IMG/VR virus record: IMGVR_UViG_3300040806_003461 | Coordinates: 1-64,000 of that record | Direction: 5' to 3' (one strand) | From: a virus | DNA length: 64,000 nucleotides | Program-made: the position numbers and the translations under genes | Shown: positions 54,841 through 62,176 of the stretch, one piece after another | Layout of the letters: every line of letters begins with the position of its first letter | Position numbering within the stretch: the first letter of the stretch is position 1 | The notes under the pieces: generated by a model | What the model was told of the DNA's origin: nothing | The model's database searches: none | What the model saw: only the letters and a program-made list of their open reading frames with translations

Positions 54841-56089
54841 AGAAACTCTCCAAACCTAACATAGGTTCTTCTTTAACAGCAAATTGTGTCAAATCTGGTG
54901 CAACATAGTCTGAGTCAATTGCTGACATAATCTGATTATTTAAAAATGAGCCGTCGTAATATTCAGGTTTAAGAATTGCAGCCCGGATGCCATTCAATAC
55001 TGTTTTGTACTTTTCAGGATTTTCAGACAGCATCTTAACTCGCTCTGCCAACTCTTGAGGAGTTTTTGGTCTAAGGAATCCTGGAATATTCAAATGGTTT
55101 TGCTCATCGTAAGTTGGATGTAAGAAAGGAATAACTCCGGCATGGATCATTTCAATATACTTTGAAGTAACCCAACCTTTTTTGATTGGAATGATAAACG
55201 TAAACTTAACATCTTGCAGTTTGCTTTGCAGTTCTTCAATGTGTAAAGAACCTTTGAAACGATTATCTCCTTCAACCACTTCGGACCATTTTCCATAAAT
55301 CTCAACATTATCGTTATGGTCAAGAACCCATTCTTTAAGCATTTTATAACGAGACGGCTTGCCTTCATTCAATACAACCATGAAATCGGTTTTGCGATCT
55401 GTATTGACTTCAGTGGGATACTCGTAATCAAGACAGAAGGCTGTTTCCATACCTGCATATACCGACGGTACTTCACGAATAATCCTTGTCTGATCCTCAT
55501 ACGAGACGATAGTGTTTGATTTATACGTATAGTCGTATTGGCCCAAAGAGATTGAAGGCATATGAAACATATCACGAGATTGATTCATAACGTAACGTGG
55601 ATCGTTAACGATTTCAACATAATGCGGTTTCTGTTCATTCAACCAAACAGCAAGAGGAGTAGCATAGCCTTTTGTCATATCAATAACAGAAGCAGGTTTG
55701 CCGTCGTCATCATTTACTTTTTTGATTTTGTTTGGAATTGTAACAGTACCAACTTGACCTATCATCATAACGGTTGTGTCAAGCTTGACGTCATTCTCTT
55801 TAAGGTAATTGATAATCCAACGATAATAGCTATCATCATACTTGCCTGGGCGTAGCTTTTCTCCACCCCAAATATCAATAACGTTATCATACGGAAAGAT
55901 TTCGTATTTTTCTTTTTCGTTCAATTGAGCATAATCTGATCTGCCAAGCAAGTAAAAGGTTTTATCGGGATTACGGTTTGCAAGTGCACGAATAGTACAG
56001 CTTGCTTCATTATCACCACCGATAGGAGAATACTTGTTCTTACGAAACTTTACAGATTTACCCAATTTTGCAAAGCCAATATTTTTCAT
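54833..56089 (-). CDS. GT-B-like glycosyltransferase candidate
   Basis: 418 residues from ATG 56089, which overlaps the HAD gene stop (ATGA); a frame extending to 56101 is less likely. The N-terminal half has ALANRNPDKTFYLLGRSDY and a region that could be the acceptor domain. The C-terminal half is GT-B-like: DFMVVLNEGKPSRYKMLKEW, FTFIIPIKKGWVTSKYIEMI, HAGVIPFLHPTYDEQ and PKTPQELAERVKMLSENPEK. The E-M-I-H-A-G-V-I-P-F motif is typical for nucleotide-sugar binding. Its closeness to the sugar-activation genes makes a modified cytosine a likely acceptor, but that is inference. Confidence 0.66.
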   Translation of the reverse strand: MKNIGFAKLGKSVKFRKNKYSPIGGDNEASCTIRALANRNPDKTFYLLGRSDYAQLNEKEKYEIFPYDNVIDIWGGEKLRPGKYDDSYYRWIINYLKENDVKLDTTVMMIGQVGTVTIPNKIKKVNDDDGKPASVIDMTKGYATPLAVWLNEQKPHYVEIVNDPRYVMNQSRDMFHMPSISLGQYDYTYKSNTIVSYEDQTRIIREVPSVYAGMETAFCLDYEYPTEVNTDRKTDFMVVLNEGKPSRYKMLKEWVLDHNDNVEIYGKWSEVVEGDNRFKGSLHIEELQSKLQDVKFTFIIPIKKGWVTSKYIEMIHAGVIPFLHPTYDEQNHLNIPGFLRPKTPQELAERVKMLSENPEKYKTVLNGIRAAILKPEYYDGSFLNNQIMSAIDSDYVAPDLTQFAVKEEPMLGLESFFG

Positions 56090-56442
56090 TTGTCCATCCA
56101 TTCTATAAACTCATCTGGGCGCATTGCCTTGTCATCAATGTAGTAAACACCGTATGGTTTACCCCACACGATTTCGTCGTAGGGAACGTTATGGCGGTCA
56201 AGCCAATTCTTTGTACATTCTCCGACATCTTCAATGATTTTATTTATGTCCCCATTATGTGTAAGCATTCTGCGAGCGGTATGAAGAACAATTTTATAAC
56301 CGCGTTCTTTTGCTACCTGCAGGCTTTTAATCATTGGCTCGTTAGGTACTGCAAGACCGTATTTTAATGATGTCTTGGTTTGAGTATGATTAGGAAAACA
56401 TATGGTATCGTCAATATCAACTATGAGCGTTTGCGTAGTCAT
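56086..56442 (-). CDS. HAD-family phosphatase
   Basis: 118 residues. Catalytic motif I is VDIDDTIC (the nucleophile Asp and the following Asp), motif II is LHTARRM, and motif III/IV is KPYGVYYIDDKAM (Lys and Asp pair). The protein is short with no cap domain, like phosphatases attached to capsule or nucleotide-sugar pathways. It overlaps the nucleotidyltransferase-kinase gene by 26 bases. In the reconstruction of this cluster it would remove a phosphate from a sugar phosphate before re-phosphorylation at C1. The substrate is unknown; a nucleotide is also possible. Confidence 0.78.
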   Translation of the reverse strand: MTTQTLIVDIDDTICFPNHTQTKTSLKYGLAVPNEPMIKSLQVAKERGYKIVLHTARRMLTHNGDINKIIEDVGECTKNWLDRHNVPYDEIVWGKPYGVYYIDDKAMRPDEFIEWMDK

Positions 56443-57892
56443 TGATGTAATTTCTCATCTTGTTCTGTCTATCAGGTGAATCGTAATGCAATTTAATACA
56501 GGTAGCAATAAGCAATGCACCACCGTCAATGATTTCTTCGTAATCGTCTGGATAATATTTAAAAATCATTTTGCCGAAGCTTTCTGCTACATACGGAGGA
56601 TATTTATGTCCTGATACCATTTCACCATACCCGTGGTACAGGTCGTGAGATAGCTTACAGAGGTCATACATATGATCGCCACCACAACCAATATGATCGC
56701 CATAAGATCCTCGTGGATCAAGTAAAGTAATGCTATCGTTGTATGGGTTATAAAGAATATTTCCAAAATGCAAATCACCGTGCATTGCCGATACAGGTTT
56801 GACCTTTTTCAAGCAACGTTCAGCAACATCACGATAAAAGAAATCGTCATCTTCAAGACGTTTTTCTGTTTTATCAATCCACATCTTTTGAGCATTCTCA
56901 TAGAAATCAGCAGTAAACTCAAGCGTTGCTTTTGTATGGAAATACTTTTGCATAGTCACGATTACCTTTTCAATCAAATAGTCAATCGTACTATTAGAAA
57001 GGTCTTCGTGCATAAGAAGATCGGACAAAAGAGTGCCTGACTCGTAAGACATTGATAAGGCATAATCGTCTTTGAGAATTTTAGGAACAAGCATACCTTG
57101 AAGAGGGTTCAAAGATTCGTACCAATTCTTTTCGTTCATAATCGTTTTGACGGCAAACGGATCATTCTCTTTAGGATTCTTTGTGATCGCATTTAGATCA
57201 GGATAATACTCAAAAGAATTGAACTCACGAGCTTTGAATGTTAGAAACTGTGCGCATGTTTTATGGTATGTGGCAATATCACCAATGTCATACCATTGCA
57301 CTGTATTGACACGCATATAGTCATTAGAGTATAATTCTAATGCGTCAGAAATATCGTATCCATCTGTTCCTTCAAAGGCATCACAGGCTTTGAATCCGTT
57401 GGCAAAACTGTATAGACCAACGAGTGCGGATGCGTTAGGAATTGTTTCATTGGGCTTATTATAAAAAGAACGACCATCCCACATACACCATGCAAAATGG
57501 TCGTGAACATCCTTGGTCAGTAAGAAATCCTTACCTAAAGGTAGATCTTCATCAAGGATAATAGCATCGCCAAGCCAAACGACTAAAGGAGCATTGATAT
57601 TGCTAAGTTCAGAGATACCTACACGAATAGCATCACGAGGACCATTCAAAGATCCTTGCTTAACGCACTTGATGTTATTCCACTTACTTTTCTTTGCCCA
57701 TTCGCGTATATCATTATGCTTGCCGTCTACAATGACGATTTCGCCTACGTCAGGTGTATTCTTGTAGATGGATTCAATAATATACTCAATGGTTGGCTTG
57801 CCATGTACACGAACCATTGCCTTTGAGCAATTTGAAGTTAACGGTTTGAGTCTTGTTGCCTCACCCGCTGCAGGGATCACGACATTAATCAT
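56417..57892 (-). CDS. Sugar nucleotidyltransferase fused to an APH-type kinase
   Basis: 491 residues from ATG 57892, which has AGGAG six bases upstream; an in-frame ATG at 57907 has none. Residues 1-230 are a nucleotidyltransferase: INVVIPAAGEATRLKPLTSN, then KAMVRVHGKPTIEYIIESI and VVWLGDAIIL. Residues ~260-491 are an aminoglycoside-phosphotransferase-fold kinase: SAMHGDLHFGNIL (Brenner motif, near residue 369) and LLDPRGSYGDHIG with the metal-binding Asp. Such fusions can phosphorylate a sugar and couple it to a nucleotide. A perfect sigma70-type promoter lies immediately upstream. The sugar is unknown. Confidence 0.85.
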   Translation of the reverse strand: MINVVIPAAGEATRLKPLTSNCSKAMVRVHGKPTIEYIIESIYKNTPDVGEIVIVDGKHNDIREWAKKSKWNNIKCVKQGSLNGPRDAIRVGISELSNINAPLVVWLGDAIILDEDLPLGKDFLLTKDVHDHFAWCMWDGRSFYNKPNETIPNASALVGLYSFANGFKACDAFEGTDGYDISDALELYSNDYMRVNTVQWYDIGDIATYHKTCAQFLTFKAREFNSFEYYPDLNAITKNPKENDPFAVKTIMNEKNWYESLNPLQGMLVPKILKDDYALSMSYESGTLLSDLLMHEDLSNSTIDYLIEKVIVTMQKYFHTKATLEFTADFYENAQKMWIDKTEKRLEDDDFFYRDVAERCLKKVKPVSAMHGDLHFGNILYNPYNDSITLLDPRGSYGDHIGCGGDHMYDLCKLSHDLYHGYGEMVSGHKYPPYVAESFGKMIFKYYPDDYEEIIDGGALLIATCIKLHYDSPDRQNKMRNYINDYANAHS

Positions 57893-57916
57893 ATTCACTC
57901 CTATCATTACAAATAC

Positions 57917-57945
57917 ATTATATAACTATATATGATTTTTGTCAA
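57917..57945 (-). promoter_or_regulatory. Sigma70-type promoter for the sugar/modification operon
   Basis: On the minus strand, TTGACA (57940-57945), 17-base spacer, TATAAT (57917-57922): full consensus at both boxes. It sits in the 53-base gap between the dCMP deaminase stop and the nucleotidyltransferase-kinase gene. It is the only complete consensus promoter found for this operon, and probably drives it early with the host polymerase. Confidence 0.85.
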
Positions 57946-58434
57946 CTAAAAAATGGTGACCTCAACGCCCGCTTCTTGAAACATAGGAAACGATTGAGCA
58001 TTAAATACTTCTTCCCAGCAACCTTTATTGGTTTTGTCGTTAGTGACAACACGTTTAATGCCTGCCTGAATTATACATTTTGCGCAAGCAGGGCAAACAG
58101 GTAAACCGTGAACATATAACGTTGCATCCTTAACAGACACACCGTTATATAAAGCGTTCATCAAAGCATTCATTTCGGCATGAATAATACGTGGGTACTT
58201 TTCATCACGATCGTTCAATCGTTTTTCTGTATCGTTAATGCCACGAGGAAACCCGTTATAACCGGTAGCAAGGATCCGCCTTTCAGAATTGACAATCACT
58301 GCGCCAATCTTACTCGACGGATCCTTACTCCAGCTTGAAATGACCTCAGCCATTTCCATAAAGCGTTTATCCCACTTATTGCTATTTACCGCGTCATAGC
58401 TAGGATAGCCTTTTTCAAACACCGGTTCAATCAA
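57946..58434 (-). CDS. cd: dCMP deaminase
   Basis: Zinc deaminase motifs: IIHAEMNALMNALY (zinc His and catalytic Glu) and LPVCPACAKCIIQAGI (two zinc Cys), with SKIGAVIVNSERRI before them. It converts dCMP to dUMP to balance pyrimidine pools, acting with dUTPase. The start is uncertain. TTG 58434 has GGAG 6 bases upstream, within the previous gene, and gives 162 residues. A frame from TTG 58446 would give 166 but lacks such a site. It is the last gene of the operon with dCMP hydroxymethylase, and both compete for the same substrate. Confidence 0.9.
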   Translation of the reverse strand: MIEPVFEKGYPSYDAVNSNKWDKRFMEMAEVISSWSKDPSSKIGAVIVNSERRILATGYNGFPRGINDTEKRLNDRDEKYPRIIHAEMNALMNALYNGVSVKDATLYVHGLPVCPACAKCIIQAGIKRVVTNDKTNKGCWEEVFNAQSFPMFQEAGVEVTIF

Positions 58435-58681
58435 GACGCACTCCAACCAAAGAATCCCAGCGGAAGGATCGCCATCCTTCTTTTTCTACATCATATACAA
58501 CTTGCACTTCTTCATTTACAGCACGTACCTTTTTCTGAGTCAAAGGATCTTCCTTTGTGGCAGGTGGTACGATATTCTCATTAAGAGTACAAGTCATTAC
58601 TCGCTTATCGCCATTCAGCTTATTAAAAGTAATTTCCACAACACCGTTTTTCAGTGCTTCTTTGATTGCTTCTTGTTCCAT
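58427..58681 (-). CDS. Small DUF2693-like protein, 84 aa
   Basis: Starts MEQEAIKEALKNGVVEITFN and continues KLNGDKRVMTCTLNENIVPP and VVYDVEKEGWRSFRWDSL. The RVMTCTL and GWRSFRWDS elements resemble a small conserved family found in T4-like phages and known to me as DUF2693, thought to have an SH3-like fold. No enzymatic residues are seen. It overlaps the dCMP deaminase start, so it is co-translated with nucleotide metabolism. Function is unknown. Confidence 0.65.
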   Translation of the reverse strand: MEQEAIKEALKNGVVEITFNKLNGDKRVMTCTLNENIVPPATKEDPLTQKKVRAVNEEVQVVYDVEKEGWRSFRWDSLVGVRLD

Positions 58682-58690
58682 AATATAATC

Positions 58691-59242
58691 CTAATCGTTA
58701 GAGATAGTTTCAAGACTTTCTAGGTAGTCAACCATTTTTTCTGGCGTAGTGTTTTCATATGGATCATCATCAGATCCATCGTTATTGATTCCTGGCTCTT
58801 GCCACCATTTCTCAATAACACCGTTATTGATAACACACATATAACGCCAACTGCGGTTACCAAATCCTAAATGGTTTTTGCCGATAAGCATACCCATATA
58901 ACGAGTAAAGTTACCAGATCCATCAGGAATTACTTTGACATTTTCAATTCCTTGCTGCTTTGCCCACGCATTCATAACAAACGCGTCGTTTACTGAGATA
59001 CAGTATACCTCATCTACGCCTGCCATACAAATACGTTTATAGTTTTCTTCGAAGCCAGGCAACTGATAAGTTGAACAGGTTGGAGTAAACGCTCCTGGCA
59101 AGCTGAACAATACAACCCGCTTTCCTTTAAACAGATCATCGCTCGTAACCATATCCCAAGTATATGGGTTAGGTCCTTCAATAGTCTCATCCCTTACACG
59201 AGTTTGAAAAACTACGCAAGGCGGTTTAAAACCTTCAATCAT
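58691..59242 (-). CDS. Peroxiredoxin (Prx5-like)
   Basis: 183 residues. FSLPGAFTPTCSTYQLPGF is the active site, with the peroxidatic Cys in the P-x-x-x-T-x-x-C motif of the Prx5 subfamily. The Prx5-like stretch YCISVNDAFVMNAWAKQQGI and a conserved Arg (GNRSWRY) follow. It reduces hydrogen peroxide or organic peroxides using thiols. No second (resolving) Cys is obvious at the usual place, although C73 and C81 equivalents could serve. Its position between dCMP hydroxymethylase and the DUF2693-like gene implies early expression. A role against oxidative stress in the infected cell is inferred. Confidence 0.88.
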   Translation of the reverse strand: MIEGFKPPCVVFQTRVRDETIEGPNPYTWDMVTSDDLFKGKRVVLFSLPGAFTPTCSTYQLPGFEENYKRICMAGVDEVYCISVNDAFVMNAWAKQQGIENVKVIPDGSGNFTRYMGMLIGKNHLGFGNRSWRYMCVINNGVIEKWWQEPGINNDGSDDDPYENTTPEKMVDYLESLETISND

Positions 59243-59254
59243 ATTTCCTCCTTT

Positions 59255-59947
59255 CTATTTTACAAGGTTAAAGTGACGTTCGTAGACGTGTAAGTTCTGA
59301 ACTTGCCACACCATCATACCAGGTTCAATCATTCGGCCTTGGTCATACCGATCTTCGTGGTTGAAATCCCAACAAAGTTTTTCCATAACATATCTTTGCC
59401 ACGCATAATCGTTGCGATAGCCATAGACTACATCATTACTACGCATTTGTACCACAGCATGTAACAGGCCGTCACGAATATAGTAAGTGACAGCATTGGT
59501 GCAAATGAAATCATTTTTGCCATCAGCTTCAAAATCAATCCAAATACTAGGACGATTATAAACACAAGTAGCGCGCCTTCCATCAGGATTCTCCAATAAC
59601 TCGCTTAATACATTTTCATATTGACTATAATACTGAGGTGAATAAATTAAGGTACCATAATTAGAATTGATTTCACCATGTTGGTTTGCAGAATATTGCC
59701 AAGCCGCAGGCGATTTGCCGTAGATTTCTTTAAGAGTATTGATGTTTGTGGACTGAGTTTCGTACCACTCAATTTCAGCATCAATGTATTCTTCTTTCGG
59801 TATACCAAAGATTGCGGGCTTATCAGCAATAAAAGATGCGCCAATCAGCTCAATCGTTTTAGCACCAGTGCGGTCAATGGTATACGCTTCATCGGCAAGT
59901 TCACCGATAAAGAATTCACGCATATCTTTTACGGATGGAATATTCAT
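59255..59947 (-). CDS. 42: dCMP hydroxymethylase (T4 gp42-type)
   Basis: 230 residues of the thymidylate-synthase superfamily, strongly like T4 gp42: TGAKTIELIGASFIADKPA, GEINSNYGTL, NPDGRRA, DFICTNAVTYYIRD, MRSNDVVYGYRNDYAWQ and NLHVYERHF. The nucleophile is Cys149 (T4 Cys148). Asp180 lies where thymidylate synthases have Asn and T4 has Asp179, the residue that selects dCMP over dUMP. It should make 5-hydroxymethyl-dCMP, the first step of T-even-type cytosine modification. The ATG overlaps the RHH gene stop. The T4 enzyme is 246 residues; the C-terminus here is about 16 shorter. Confidence 0.93.
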   Translation of the reverse strand: MNIPSVKDMREFFIGELADEAYTIDRTGAKTIELIGASFIADKPAIFGIPKEEYIDAEIEWYETQSTNINTLKEIYGKSPAAWQYSANQHGEINSNYGTLIYSPQYYSQYENVLSELLENPDGRRATCVYNRPSIWIDFEADGKNDFICTNAVTYYIRDGLLHAVVQMRSNDVVYGYRNDYAWQRYVMEKLCWDFNHEDRYDQGRMIEPGMMVWQVQNLHVYERHFNLVK

Positions 59948-60150
59948 TTTGAGTTTTCCTTAATGTATTTAACGTTATCCAGGTCTTGAATGATTTGCAT
60001 TTCTTCAGACCGCACCCATCCTTCAATAAATTGATTAAGAAGAGAAGTCCGAGAAAAACCTTTACTATCTACCAAATCATCAAACCGTTCTTTTAGGTCA
60101 GTTGGTATATTAAAATTAATAAGGGTATATTCTTTTTTCGTTCTGGGCAT
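59944..60150 (-). CDS. Ribbon-helix-helix DNA-binding regulator
   Basis: 68 residues. TLINFNIPTDLKERFDDLVD then SKGFSRTSLLNQFIEGWV is the Arc/CopG/MetJ pattern: one beta-strand followed by two helices with the SRTSLLN turn. Dimers bind DNA through the strand. It lies within the early operon, ahead of dCMP hydroxymethylase (four-base overlap) and after the DUF5664-like gene (TAATG overlap), so it could repress its own operon from the promoter at 61305. Target sites are not known. Confidence 0.82.
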   Translation of the reverse strand: MPRTKKEYTLINFNIPTDLKERFDDLVDSKGFSRTSLLNQFIEGWVRSEEMQIIQDLDNVKYIKENSK

Positions 60151-60470
60151 TATTTATCTCCTTTATTATAGCGGTCGTCAGTTAGCTCAGGATCACTTTC
60201 AAGAGTGGTCATAAGTAGGATCATCATTTGAGTAAGAGCGTGCGAAAGATGAGGCAAACCAGATTCAGGGTCAAGATCCTCACCTGAATGATAGGCCATC
60301 AAATGGCGCTGAATGGATGAGTAATGACGAGACACAGGGAACTTGTCAATGTCTTGCCGCCAATTGTTCTCACCATATTTTTCAGCACCGAATCCAAATA
60401 CCTTTGCAGCTTCAATAATAGCCTCAGGTGGAACGAGATGAATTTTTGGTTTACCTGCATCATACTTCAT
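60150..60470 (-). CDS. DUF5664/dATP-dGTP diphosphohydrolase-like protein
   Basis: 106 residues from ATG 60470 (AGAGG upstream). KYDAGKPKIHLVPPEAIIEA, AKVFGFGAEKYGENNW and HYSSIQRHLMAYHSGEDLD, with SGLPHLSHALTQMMIL, form the pattern of a phage protein family called DUF5664 and recently connected to dATP/dGTP diphosphohydrolases. The His-Leu-Ser-His segment and surrounding Glu resemble MazG-type all-helical nucleotide hydrolases. It could remove a canonical dNTP to favour modified nucleotides. The activity is a family-based guess. Confidence 0.7.
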   Translation of the reverse strand: MKYDAGKPKIHLVPPEAIIEAAKVFGFGAEKYGENNWRQDIDKFPVSRHYSSIQRHLMAYHSGEDLDPESGLPHLSHALTQMMILLMTTLESDPELTDDRYNKGDK

Positions 60471-60975
60471 CACGAGAACCTCTACCTTTAATTTCGCTAT
60501 TCATTATAGGTTGAAAATGTTGGATTGACGCATCCTCAATAATAGGAGCAATACTCAGATCGCCATACTCAACCGTATCAATATATTGTATCACAACATC
60601 CATTGAATGTAAACCATTTTCTTTTAGATATTCTCGATACTTGCGGCCTGATACTTCGTGATGTTCATCAGGACGGCGAAAAGAGCGAGTATGATTACAT
60701 TGACGTAAATGAATAGACATTGTCTTTCCATCCGTCTTACCGACATACAGGATTTTTCCTGTTTTCTTTTCAACCCAACGATAGATGCCTTTTGCATAGT
60801 TTGCAGCAATGCGGTTTCCATCTTTAATGTGTGGAGTTAAAAGATCAGTTTCAAAACCTGTGTCGGTCCGTGAAAGACGGATTTCTCCATAAGTTTTTGC
60901 TTCAGTCCAATAGTCTTCAATTTCGTTAAAGACAGTCTGTTCTATAATTGCAGCAAGTGATTGTAACTTAGACAT
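60460..60975 (-). CDS. GIY-YIG nuclease-like protein
   Basis: 171 residues. AKGIYRWVEKKTGKILYVGK is the GIY...YVG core, followed by KTMSIHLRQCNHTRSF with the conserved Arg. The C-terminal IIEDASIQHFQPIMNS gives the Glu and the P-x-x-N ending of the family. The N-terminal 60 residues are unique and may be a DNA-contact region. It is a free-standing enzyme rather than one inside an intron. Position near the start of the early operon fits attack on host or competitor DNA, or repair. Targets are unknown. Confidence 0.75.
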   Translation of the reverse strand: MSKLQSLAAIIEQTVFNEIEDYWTEAKTYGEIRLSRTDTGFETDLLTPHIKDGNRIAANYAKGIYRWVEKKTGKILYVGKTDGKTMSIHLRQCNHTRSFRRPDEHHEVSGRKYREYLKENGLHSMDVVIQYIDTVEYGDLSIAPIIEDASIQHFQPIMNSEIKGRGSRDEV

Positions 60976-61274
60976 TATTTGTACTCCCGGATGTAAACGT
61001 CAAAGTGAGTTGCGTTTTCAATAGGAGTATCATAGTAGCAACAACCGTTAAAACCAACACCGTTAGTTTTACGAGAACCACGAGGACGAATACGAAGTCC
61101 GTGAGTAGGACGATCATATTTTGAATTGAACCAAATAGATTTGCGGTAGCGTTTGGTACCTTCGTTTGCGTTTACCAACATTGCCTTTAGGTCAGCAATT
61201 GCAGGATCGTCAAGAGAAGTAACGGTGAAACGATAATCAGAGGAAGTGCGGTTTTTGTATGTGACGTATGCCAT
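60975..61274 (-). CDS. Unknown early protein, 99 aa
   Basis: First gene of the early operon. ATG 61274 has AAGGAAAC upstream and the sigma70-type promoter at 61305-61333 precedes it. It begins MAYVTYKNRTSSDYRFTVTS and is basic and aromatic-rich (KSIWFNSKYDRPTHGLRIRP), with a short Cys pair (FNGCCYYD). I recognise no family. Being promoter-proximal in an early operon, a host-takeover role is plausible. Confidence 0.65.
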   Translation of the reverse strand: MAYVTYKNRTSSDYRFTVTSLDDPAIADLKAMLVNANEGTKRYRKSIWFNSKYDRPTHGLRIRPRGSRKTNGVGFNGCCYYDTPIENATHFDVYIREYK

Positions 61275-61304
61275 GTGTGTTTCCTTGTTTCAATTTATAT
61301 TAAT

Positions 61305-61333
61305 AATATAATCTAATTGAAATGGAATGTCAA
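61305..61333 (-). promoter_or_regulatory. Sigma70-type early promoter P1
   Basis: Minus strand: TTGACA (61328-61333), 17-base spacer starting TTCCATTTC, and TATATT (61305-61310). An A/T-rich tract lies upstream. It overlaps the stop of the 77-residue gene at 61330. It shares TTGACATTC and the GATTA before the -10 with the promoter at 62926. Confidence 0.85.
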
Positions 61334-61563
61334 TAGGTATTTTGAATTTTTTTCATAAAAATATGAAATTTATCTGCGTCTTGATTAACCTCAAAACACA
61401 TTGTATCTTCATACACATCGGTGTATGTAGTGTGAGCCCACTGCTCTTTAGGGAAATTCTTTTTACAATAAAGAACAGCTTGCGATCGCCAGTCAGAATG
61501 AAATGGAACCTGAAAGCCAGGCATCCATCTCATCTTGTATTCAAAAATTTCTACTGGCGTCAT
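61330..61563 (-). CDS. Unknown early protein, 77 aa
   Basis: ATG 61563 overlaps the stop of the 46-residue membrane protein (ATGA), giving MTPVEIFEYKMRWMPGFQVP. It is aromatic and charged (HSDWRSQAVLYCKKNFPKEQ) and ends MKKIQNTY. No family is recognised. It is the last gene of the P2 operon, and its 3' end carries promoter P1. Confidence 0.58.
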   Translation of the reverse strand: MTPVEIFEYKMRWMPGFQVPFHSDWRSQAVLYCKKNFPKEQWAHTTYTDVYEDTMCFEVNQDADKFHIFMKKIQNTY

Positions 61564-61700
61564 GATAACATCCGCAAGCAAGTAAGGAATGAGTTTTCAT
61601 CCAAGCAATCAGACCAGATATGAGAAAAATACCAAACTATCAAGGCAACGATTGCAAGCATTCCAATGACATACATGGAGATTTCAAACCACTGTTTCAT
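61560..61700 (-). CDS. Small single-span membrane protein, 46 aa
   Basis: ATG 61700 overlaps the stop of the 157-residue gene (TAATG), and TGA 61560 overlaps the next start (ATGA). The product starts MKQWFEIS and contains one long hydrophobic helix (MYVIGMLAIVALIVWYF, residues 9-25), then a Cys-containing tail (WSDCLDENSFLTCLRMLS). Perfect coupling on both sides argues for a real gene. Small phage membrane proteins can act as lysis or superinfection factors, but nothing more specific can be seen. Confidence 0.6.
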   Translation of the reverse strand: MKQWFEISMYVIGMLAIVALIVWYFSHIWSDCLDENSFLTCLRMLS

Positions 61701-62173
61701 TATGCCGCCTCCAACACTTTATTTAGATCTTTGAAAGGAACCATCTCACCAGATTGCATTTCATAGGTGAGTTTAAAGTGAGCACGTTCACCACCTTCTT
61801 GTGGGATCCAAGACTCGTGAGCTGCAGCAATTTCTGGACGCATATAGCCGTATTCGTCGTTTTTAACAATACGGTCTGCTAACCAACGGTCGCCACCCCA
61901 AGAAAACTCGATTGGAGTTTCCCATTCCTCACACTCGTTGGCATCATCCTCTACTACCTCGAAGCCAAGGATATACTCTTCGTAATAGTCGTTTTTCTCT
62001 TCAATGAGTTTCTGAAGAGTAGGAATGCCACCACGAGCGCGCTCAGCTTGGCGGGCATCAAGATTACGTACTACATAGGTGTTGCCACCTTTGAACTTCC
62101 AATAGTACTCACCGTTAAAGCCATTGTGAGCAGCATAGTTTTCGCGGATTTGAGTTTGAATGACAAGTTTCAT
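61700..62173 (-). CDS. Conserved phage protein of unknown function, 157 aa
   Basis: Begins MKLVIQTQIRENYAAHNGFN and continues GEYYWKFKGGNTYVVRNLDA. It is acidic in the middle (VVEDDANECEEWETPIEFSW) and rich in Trp and Tyr. The QTQIRENYAAH / YWKFKGGNTYVV opening is familiar from other T4-like phage proteins of unknown role. It lies three bases downstream of the 87-residue gene in the P2 operon. No catalytic motif is seen. Confidence 0.65.
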   Translation of the reverse strand: MKLVIQTQIRENYAAHNGFNGEYYWKFKGGNTYVVRNLDARQAERARGGIPTLQKLIEEKNDYYEEYILGFEVVEDDANECEEWETPIEFSWGGDRWLADRIVKNDEYGYMRPEIAAAHESWIPQEGGERAHFKLTYEMQSGEMVPFKDLNKVLEAA

Positions 62174-62176
62174 GGT

